From the NCBI GenBank assembly GCA_030248195.1, contig JASAND010004219.1, forward strand, positions 1 through 64,000: 64,000 nt of DNA, given 5' to 3'. The stretch is from Trissonchulus latispiculum (Eukaryota; Nematoda; Enoplea; Enoplida; Ironidae). The notes under the pieces are model-generated. The model made no database searches, was not told the DNA's origin, and worked only from the letters and a program-made list of their open reading frames with translations. Shown here one piece after another: positions 57,323 to 64,000 of the stretch; position 1 is the first letter of the stretch, and each line of letters opens with the position of its first letter. The position numbers and the translations under genes are program-made.

Positions 57323-57727
57323 TGTTAACTACCGGTTTACTGTCCGGTAACTAAACCGGCACTTAAATGGCGAAACGAATGCAGGTTCTAATAAACCCCT
57401 AACCTAAGGTGCAACTCGATCAAAGAAAAGAAATATCCCTAATTAAGATGTCCTAATAAAGATAAAGTAAAGGCATTGTATTTACTAAAGAACTTACGTT
57501 GTATTTAATGAAGCATAAAATACGGATGGCAGAAATATAATAGATGGCCAATCGGCCCGACCGTACGCTATCGAAATCACAACAATACTGATTAGATATG
57601 CATATATATATATAAGCTACATGTTGTCGCTAGCTGGTTGCTGTTTGCAACGATTACGTTGATCATTCACGAAAGATAAGTAAAGTAATTTAGGGTGGAA
57701 TACAGTTAGTAAAGTAGGTTTTTAACA
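57323..57727 (-). repeat. LTR at the right end of the palindrome
   Basis: On the minus strand it starts TGTTAAAAACC and ends GGTAGTTAACA, i.e. perfect 6-base inverted ends TGTTAA/TTAACA, 405 bases. AAATTA and a TATATATA run (57600-57613) are candidate promoter elements, and a TTTATTAG...AATACAACG segment lies inside. It is the inverted partner of 49403-49796. No further copy of this LTR is present at the inner side, where a 3' LTR would be expected. Confidence 0.85.
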
Positions 57728-58404
57728 CTGCAGTAAGGACCGACAGTTTGTACAGCTGTCAAGCCAACAGGAAAAGAAATTTAGCAAAGTAATAAAACAA
57801 AATAAAATGTAACAGTATAGTATATGGACCTGAAGGTTTGCCCAAAGAAGATAACTTATTGTAATAGAAATATGAAAAATAGTTTAGAAAACTTGGAAAC
57901 TACAAATTGGTCAAAATTGGTAAGATTGGATAGAAATTTGCGGTCATTGCGGTCAAGAAAATTTGTCCACTACAGCGACCGCGTCCAACTCCGTATACGT
58001 ATACGTGCGACTCGAGCATAACAATATTGAATGAGCGATCACTGCCAAAGGCAAGTCTTTGCTGTAGTAAAATCTAATTTACTTATCGAATACACCAAAG
58101 ACGATTTTAGTGCAATCACGCATTTTCTAGGAACGTATCTTTTTTTCCAAGTTTCAAGAAAAATTTACGTACCTTTATTTTTCCTTTTTCCGTCACATTC
58201 GTAATCATACATAATCCATGTCGGGGAAAACATCCGACTTGCGGTGCGGCTGTCTGAATCGTTCAGTGCGTTACACAATTACAATTGTGTAGTTTACTTC
58301 CAGCCACAAAACTAACTCTAAAACTGATAGCAGCGCTTTTTTGCTTTTATTGTGTATGCTTTTATCTATTTTCTATATTTTGTATATATTTACTATCGTT
58401 TCAG
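57728..58404 (+). other. non-coding DNA upstream of the ERG exon (probably intron)
   Basis: No exon recognised. The last bases before 58405 are T-rich and end TACTATCGTTTCAG, a good splice acceptor with a possible branch site. The S1-S3 exons of the channel are not in the window, so this is intron sequence that has been invaded on its left by the palindrome, or the gene's exons lie beyond it. Confidence 0.6.
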
Positions 58405-58624
58405 ACAACAACACTAATTGGTTTATTAAAGACAGCTAGACTGCTTCGGTTGGTACGGGTTGTACGCAAACTTGATCGCTATTCTGAGTATGGGGCAGCT
58501 GTGCTTTTATTGCTCATGGCTACGTTTGCCTTAATCGCTCACTGGCTTGCATGCATTTGGTATGCCATTGGTTCAAGCGAGCGACCTCACTTAGCGAGTA
58601 ATATCAGTTGGCTAGATCACTTAG
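58405..58624 (+). CDS. erg: ERG-type K+ channel exon: S4 end, S4-S5 linker, S5
   Basis: Exon of a KCNH ERG-subfamily voltage-gated potassium channel (human KCNH2/6/7, fly seizure). It acts in the plasma membrane as a tetramer and repolarises excitable cells. The exon is bounded by TTTCAG before and GTGAGT after, 220 bases, phase 0 to phase 1. It encodes [20 protein letters not shown] (S4 with regularly spaced Arg), [12 protein letters not shown] (S4-S5 linker) and [20 protein letters not shown] (S5), then the start of the turret ending SWLDHL. The sequence is near-identical to vertebrate and insect ERG, so it is under strong constraint, in contrast to its surroundings. It is partial: N-terminal PAS, S1-S3, S6 and the cyclic-nucleotide-binding-like domain are outside the window. 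Confidence 0.95.
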
Positions 58625-59250
58625 GTGAGTTATTCAATCTTTATTGTATGTATCATGTTTATTGCAATGTGAATGTTGATAATAGTATATATGACAGGTG
58701 TTAGCTGTTCTAAAATGGCGAGTATTTGAGCATCAAGTGTTTTGGACAATTTAAACATCTTGCTTAAACGTTAAACAAACGTAAGCTAACGTTTTTGTGG
58801 AAGCCTAACATGTTCTGATATTGACTACATTGACTATTACGAGAGTAAGCAAGATGTTAAATTATTATTCACAAAGATCACATATTCCCTGATTCTGATT
58901 GCACCAAACGCTAGAGTTGTGAAAAGCATTAACTGACTGCGATAACTGATCTTAAGTTTTCTGAAATTTCTTAAGTTTTGGCGGGACCTAACCCTCCTTC
59001 CGCAGCTGAAGTTGGTTTATCTGCTACACCGCAACACAAACAAGCATTCTCGGAAATAAAAAAATGGGACTCAAATATATTGGAAAATTTTCCAAATGAG
59101 TTGTCATTTGTTTCTTTCTTCGTTTCTTGTAATTAATTTTTGTAATCCCATTTGTAATTAATGTAATTCCATTTTCCCACCGTTGGAATTATTGCTGCTG
59201 TTGTTGTTGTCAGTGCGTATGTTGTAACATTTGCTTCTGATGTCTTCCAG
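58625..59250 (+). other. ERG intron before the pore exons
   Basis: 626 bases from GTGAGT to TTCCAG. It includes CTGCTGTTGTTGTTGTC near 59190-59208. No further pore-like exon (no GFGN codons in any frame) was found in it. Confidence 0.8.
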
Positions 59251-59457
59251 CTGAACATCTTCAAATGCCCTATACGTTGACTGTAGACCCTTCCAGTCCC
59301 AATACTACTCTGGTAACCGGGGGTCCCAGTCTTCGTTCTCGATATGTGACTGCCTTATATTTTACTCTAAGCACAATAACCAGCATCGGCTTCGGGAACG
59401 TCTCCGCTACCACTGATGCTGAAAAAATCTTCACCGTCGTAATGATGATACTAGGGT
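59251..59457 (+). CDS. erg: ERG alternative pore exon a (SIGFGN)
   Basis: The exon is bounded by GTCTTCCAG and GTAAGT. Its first two bases (CT) complete the codon begun by the G at 58624 (Ala), and it ends in phase 1. It is 207 bases. It encodes a long turret ([20 protein letters not shown]), then [15 protein letters not shown], the pore helix and filter [12 protein letters not shown], and [20 protein letters not shown], which enters S6. Against exon b the turret is ten residues longer. The pore helix changes at positions equivalent to human F619, S621 and L622, and the filter has Ile for V625. The GFG core, the preceding Thr-Ser and the Asn are intact, so it should conduct K+. This is the more diverged of the pair. 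Confidence 0.93.
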
Positions 59458-59817
59458 GTAAGTAGCGGCGGGGGAGCTTCGCTTCCGTTTAGCACGTTTG
59501 TTGTTGCCTATCATATGCTTTCAAGTCAACAGCAGCAGCAACAGCAACAACGTCGCAACTGAAAAACATGAACACTTCTGCCCTACTTTAACTAATTTCG
59601 ACGTGCACGTGCCGTGTATGTTGAGGCTGACCAGGCTTCAGTACAGAAAAATTGGAATTGAGAGAGGAGACTGGAAAAGATTGGCTCCTTTTCCCAATTC
59701 CCTTTTTTCTGTACTGTATTCTGTTCTCCTCTGCTTCCCCACGCTTTACACTGCCACTCGAATGCGGTTTTATTACTATTTTTGTGTGGTTTTGAGGTGG
59801 CTTTCGCTTCATTTTAG
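59458..59817 (+). other. 360-bp intron between the two pore exons
   Basis: It starts GTAAGT and ends TTCGCTTCATTTTAG. A CAACAGCAGCAGCAACAGCAACAACG run lies at about 59526-59552, a purine-rich element that could act in exon choice. The long open frame across it (59498-59953) reads the second exon in the wrong phase and is not a gene. Confidence 0.8.
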
Positions 59818-59994
59818 CCGTTCAAATGAAAGAACCGTATCACAACAAAACGTATGGCGGACCTCACTTAAGGTCAAAGTATATAACCGCCCTCTATTTC
59901 ACCTTTTCAAGCCTCACGAGCGTCGGCTTCGGGAACATATCTGCCAACACTGATTCTGAAAAAATATTTACCATTTGCATTATGATGATGGGGT
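59818..59994 (+). CDS. erg: ERG alternative pore exon b (SVGFGN)
   Basis: The exon is bounded by CATTTTAG and GTAAGT. Its first two bases (CC) also complete the codon started at 58624 as Ala, and it also ends in phase 1. It is 177 bases. It encodes a turret [12 protein letters not shown], then [27 protein letters not shown] and [20 protein letters not shown]. The pore helix and filter are identical to human ERG ([11 protein letters not shown]), including the Ser at 620 and 631 equivalents linked to fast inactivation, so this is the conventional version. Because exons a and b encode the same P-loop and are phase-equivalent, they are most simply mutually exclusive. Inclusion of both would keep frame but give two pore loops. 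Confidence 0.93.
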
Positions 59995-62353
59995 GTAAGT
60001 AATAATAAGGCAATCGTATTCGTTCTATAGTTTCTATATTCTTCAATTGGCAGGGGCATGATTTTATTTTAACTTATATATTTTTATTTTTTATAACATG
60101 CACTAACTCCTTGCAATTTCCCTTTGCAATTTCTCAATTTATCTATTCAATATACGTATTTTGAGTTGCTCACCGTAAAAGTTATTGTTTCATCATAGCG
60201 TCCGTAAGCGTTGTCAGTCCCTATTATGGTCCTCGTTTGTGTCGTATCGCAGCTTCTTAACTTAACAGCTGCAGTTGAGACGTCTATATCGTGCGTATAC
60301 CTGATGTCCTGTTCAAATTGTGATGTACAAATGTGTATCTCAACCTTAACACAAAGAAAATCTCGCTAGATTTGACAAATTAAACTTAATAACTTGCTTT
60401 CCGCTCGCAACTTAACGGTAAGGTGGTGATTCTTTTTGGGCACGTATTGTTAATTGAAGACACAAATCAAAATAAAATTTGGTGAAACTTTCAGAAAACA
60501 CTTATTTTTGCATTGGAACTACTTCCGCACAATCCCGATTCAAAATTTGGACACTTCCGTTCTGGGCAGTCTTTGAGACTAAACTTTTTGAGACGTTTCA
60601 CTAGAAAATGACTATATTCATTCGAAAGATCTCGTTGAGCTCTACAATTTAGCTTTTGGAAGCAACAACATCTAGCTTTTCTCTATCGTGAGATATGACT
60701 AACTTTCTTATTTTGGCGTCCAAAAGTTGTCATTTTTGCCGAAATCAAATAATGAATAACTACTTAAGCTACGCAAGCCCTAAAATTAAACTAAAGGTGT
60801 CGATTTAAATGTCTCATCATAGAGGCCAGTTATCGTAGGCATGGGCCATCTTCCAATTGCCAGTTAGCACGTGTTCTACACTAAAATACCCTGGGACCCT
60901 TTTTTAGATGCACCGATTGCTGTTTCCAGCTAAAGTAATCGCTTGCCAAAGTTGGGAAAAGTAGGCAAAATCCAGGTTGCGCTTACATTTTAGCTACTTT
61001 CTCTATAACAAAGAGCGATTTCATAATTACTAAAAAAGGGTCCCCAGCTATTTGATAAATGTATCTAATGATATAACTGATGTCTCACTAAAAAATTTAA
61101 TTCAGTCTACAAAAATCTGAAAGATTGCAAATGGCAGCATGAGGAAATTTTTTAGTCATAGGAAAGGGGGTAGAAGCATAAATAATAGAGTTGTTGTGGG
61201 CCGGGAAAAATATTTCTATTTTGATTTTCCATTACATTCTTCAAACCTAAGCAATAAAGGGAGCTGATGGTCCGTAATTCAGAAGAGTGCAAGGAGAATA
61301 GCTTTCGCTACAGTATCGATTGTGCACTTTTTAACACTTAGCTTTAATACATGAATTTTTAATCTAACAGCATGTAAATATTATCGTTTTGAATGTCAAA
61401 CTTTGTATTGAGAACCATCCGAAACTGTGAAAAACACAGAGACTAGGCAATTTCTTTCCACAGTCCTTTCCTTTCTTAGCCAGGCATATCCTTATGTAAA
61501 AGTTTAAACTTGAGTTGAATCCAAAATCCATTCAATCGTGAAAATTTTCCGACACTTACAATTATTGCCTATTTTAACATTAAATATTTGGTAAGCTAGT
61601 TCGGCTAGCAAGCTGAAATCAAGAATAGAATGACAAAGAATAAGTGTAAAGCGAGTGCTACCGAGTCAAACTTCTCTTCCCCTCAATTATCACATATCAT
61701 AGTCTAGTCGAATCAAATTTCTGGTACATTGCATAATTTTTAGGATTGAAAAACCCGGCAATTGAGGGAGACTTAGGCAGTCTTCACCAATAGAGTTGGT
61801 TCCAATCCAACTTTAGATTGGGTCGAACCTGTTGGTCGATTGGGTTGATTGGGCCCATTAAGTATATCTTATAGGTAATAAATTTTGACTGTAAATCCGA
61901 TCCACATCATTTCCAAGTGGTCTGTCCTTGCGTTTGAGGGATTAGGTTAAGGCAGAAAATACTTATATAATTTTCCAGTAGTTTGCATGCGCTCTCAGAC
62001 TTGAGTTGTGCAAGTGGAAGGAAGAGAAATAAGAAAATCCAATAAGTTTTAAGTTTTGGTTTTTGCCCCATTTTGCTTTTTGCTCATCCCCAATATCTTT
62101 GCCCATTCATTTGCTTGTATCTTACCCTAACTACTCTTTCTGTAAAGGTGAATTAAAAATAAACTCTGTCCAACTTGTGCAAGAGAGCGTCGATGACTGT
62201 TCAGCACTATACTGCACTGTACTTTACTGGCCGAATTCAGTAAATTCAGTATTTAAGCATGGTATTTTCCTTAAGCTTCCTATCTTTACATATTAATACC
62301 ATTTTTACTGAAACTCTTCCTGTAAAGACTGTGTTTTCGGTAATACAGGTAAA
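59995..62353 (+). other. ERG intron or downstream DNA
   Basis: After the GTAAGT donor no S6 exon (LMYASIFGNVSAI-type codons) was found up to the end of the window, so the intron is at least 4 kb. The stretch is AT-rich. The open frame at 62063-62296 has no similarity to ERG. Nothing else supported. Confidence 0.6.
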
Positions 62354-63458
62354 GTTGCGTTAGGGCGCCTCTGAACATCGGTCATTTCAATTTTGTTGCG
62401 TTAGGGCTACTGTTGCGTTAGGGCGCCCTTCTCATGCATTAGGGCTACCTGGTGTTGCGTTAGGGCGCCCTTCTGTTGCGTTAGGGCTACGCAGTGTTGC
62501 GTTAGGGCGCCCTTATGTTGACAGTGCACAATACACTGTTCCAAACTTTGTATTACTGATATCAAGAGTACCTGATGAATGAATCAAGGACTATTGAAAT
62601 TTAAGAACAAACATATATACATACCTTATACATAGATTGTACAGAGTACATAAATGCCACCTTGGTTCTTATTCCATTGTTTTTGTCTTGAAAACTGCCA
62701 TTTACAGTGTATAATAGCTATAATACGTGAAATATTTAATATAAATTAGTCATAAGGTAGTTTTTAACCATTTTGTTCGTAGAGAATTTATTAAGAGCAA
62801 ACAATTTGAGAATGTTAGAGGAATTAGGAATTTTTATTAAGTTTTAGAATTCTTTTTTTGTAATTCTATAATCCACACATTGACATTTTCAACCTCAAAA
62901 ATATATATATTGATGTTTTTGATTGGTGATTTTCCTCAATCTCAAATAGACAACAGTGAAAATTTCAAAACGTGCAACAATAGAATTCATATTTTCTATG
63001 CTTAGCACGCGTAGAGACCTCCACTTTGAGGGGCATTATCGATGGATTGAAGCTAATTTCTCCAAAACTCAAATTTTTCCACAGCGACTGTTCTGAAATC
63101 TAGGCTAAAGCATGCTATTGTAGCAAACTCGAATGAATGTTAGCAACATAATGCGCATTAAAAGCAACAAATACGCGAACCTGAACTAGCACCTTAAAGT
63201 TGTAGAGCTACATATAGTCTGCCACTATCTTTTAATTTATTATTGTCTGAACTATTCAACTAACTTAATTTAATTTTGTACTCGGGCGCCCTAACGCAAC
63301 ACAAGGGCGCCCTAACGCAACACTTCTTCTTCTTTAACTTCACTTAAGGGCGCCCTAACACAACAGAGGGGCGCCCTAACGCTACACCTTCCAAAACTGA
63401 CCAGTTAGCAGTTGTGACTTTAAAGGGCGCCCTAACGCAACAGTAGCCCTAACGCAAC
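62354..63458. mobile_element. 1.1-kb foldback element with GTTGCGTTAGGGCGCCC repeats
   Basis: The left arm (62354-62520) carries at least seven units of GTTGCGTTAGGGC followed by GCCC or TAC, in plus orientation. The right arm (63284-63458) carries at least six of the inverted unit GGGCGCCCTAACGCAAC. The core TAGGGCGCCCTA is itself a palindrome. The interior of about 760 bases is AT-rich and non-coding. The abrupt GC-rich ends in AT-rich DNA mark an inserted element. No target duplication was recognised. It probably lies inside the ERG intron. Confidence 0.8.
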
Positions 63459-63593
63459 ATAATCGTATTTTCTAGTACATCCTATTATTTTACGTAAAAT
63501 GCCTTTGTCTATTCTGTGTAGCAAGGGATACAAAGGGCATGCCGACGTCATATTCAAAGTCAAAGGATATAGGCAAGAGTCCATGATTTTCTC

Positions 63594-64000
63594 CTATATA
63601 TTAGAAGAAGAGTAAGCCACTAGAGGGCTCCTCTTCTTGGCATTGCGTAACGGTGCTCCGACCACAATACGCGAATGTTCCCCCGCTTGGGGGGGGTCGA
63701 CAGGTATACCCCCCTCCGTTTGGTGGGGGGGGGTAGCCGAAAGTGGTCCCCGTTTGGTGGGGGGGAGGTAGCCAAAAGTGGTCCCCGATTGGGGGGGGGT
63801 CGCTCAAGCAGGCTAAGTTTGGCTCATTCTGATTGGCTGTTGGCGACCCCCCCCAAACGGGGACCTCTTTCAGCGACCCCCCCCCCCCCAAACGGGGACA
63901 CAGTTTCAATACACATTACTAAGAGTGCATAATTGCACTATATATTAGAAGAAGAGTAAGCCACTAGAGGGTTCCTCTTCTTGGCATTACGTAACGGTGC
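63594..64000. repeat. 344-bp direct repeat unit with G-run arrays
   Basis: CTATATATTAGAAGAAGAGTAAGCC starts at 63594 and again at 63938. The following 60 bases match with two differences, and the second copy runs off the window. Between them lie four or five GTCCCCGTTTGGTGGGGGGG-type units (63680-63800) and then inverted CCCCCCCCAAACGGGGAC units (63845-63900). The start of each copy contains its own hairpin (AAGAAGAG against CTCCTCTTCTT). It is either a tandem satellite or two ends of one element. Confidence 0.75.

Noticed and set aside
49403..57727. DIRS-type retrotransposon because of inverted terminal repeats
   Set aside because: DIRS elements have no tRNA primer site next to their repeats and carry a tyrosine recombinase. 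Here both ends have an LTR with a tRNA-Arg site and no recombinase is seen.
59498..59953. 151-codon open frame across the ERG region
   Set aside because: It crosses the intron and reads exon b in the wrong phase; the splice-bounded frame gives a canonical ERG pore.
62354..63458. CRISPR-like array
   Set aside because: Units are irregularly spaced, inverted between the two arms, spacers are short and repeated, and the host is an animal. A foldback element fits better.
60000..64000. ERG S6 and C-terminal exons
   Set aside because: No codons for the conserved S6 segment or the cyclic-nucleotide-binding-like domain were found on the plus strand; the gene continues outside the window.

Overview
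The window is animal nuclear DNA, almost certainly from an invertebrate. It holds spliced exons with GT-AG borders from an ERG-type potassium channel, tRNA-like genes, Ty3/gypsy retroelements, hammerhead ribozyme motifs and many AT-rich inverted-repeat elements. Nothing in it is bacterial or phage-like, and I cannot name the phylum.

Layout. 1-1190 (minus) is the C-terminal remnant of a protein I call ORF3. 2409-17262 (plus) is a decayed Ty3/gypsy element: a putative LTR, a long low-complexity gag N-terminus, a gag core with a CCHC knuckle, protease, RT, RNase H and integrase with a GPF tail, then a very long third coding region (ORF3). 17.6-27.5 kb is gene-free and carries MITE-like hairpins, minisatellites, a tRNA-Arg-like fragment and a hammerhead ribozyme. 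29.1-41.67 kb (minus) is a second, better preserved Ty3/gypsy pol followed by its own 6.5-kb ORF3, cut at its 5' side beside a 116-bp inverted repeat. A complete tRNA fold (anticodon AGA, short variable loop) sits inside this ORF3. 42.6-49.4 kb holds dispersed repeats, a second hammerhead ribozyme and a TIR transposon whose reading frame is split by a 1.9-kb foldback element with a 6-bp target duplication. 49403-57727 is a very large imperfect palindrome: two LTRs, each followed by a tRNA-Arg primer site, face inward from its two ends. 58.4-60.0 kb (plus) holds three ERG-channel exons, two of which are alternative versions of the same pore exon. 62.35-64.0 kb holds another foldback element and a G-rich repeat.

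Working together. The only host gene with recognisable function is the ERG channel. The S4-S5 exon ends in phase 1. Both pore exons start with the two bases needed to complete that codon and both end in phase 1, so either one can follow it and join the same S6 exon, which lies outside the window. The best candidate for an undescribed system is ORF3. Three diverged copies share block order and a start motif, and two of them lie directly downstream of a Ty3/gypsy pol with a long non-coding gap between, the position envelope genes occupy in other elements. The ORF3 proteins do not look like an envelope, and I recognise no family.

Limits. Repeat boundaries were read by eye. Homology claims rest on visible blocks, not on scores.
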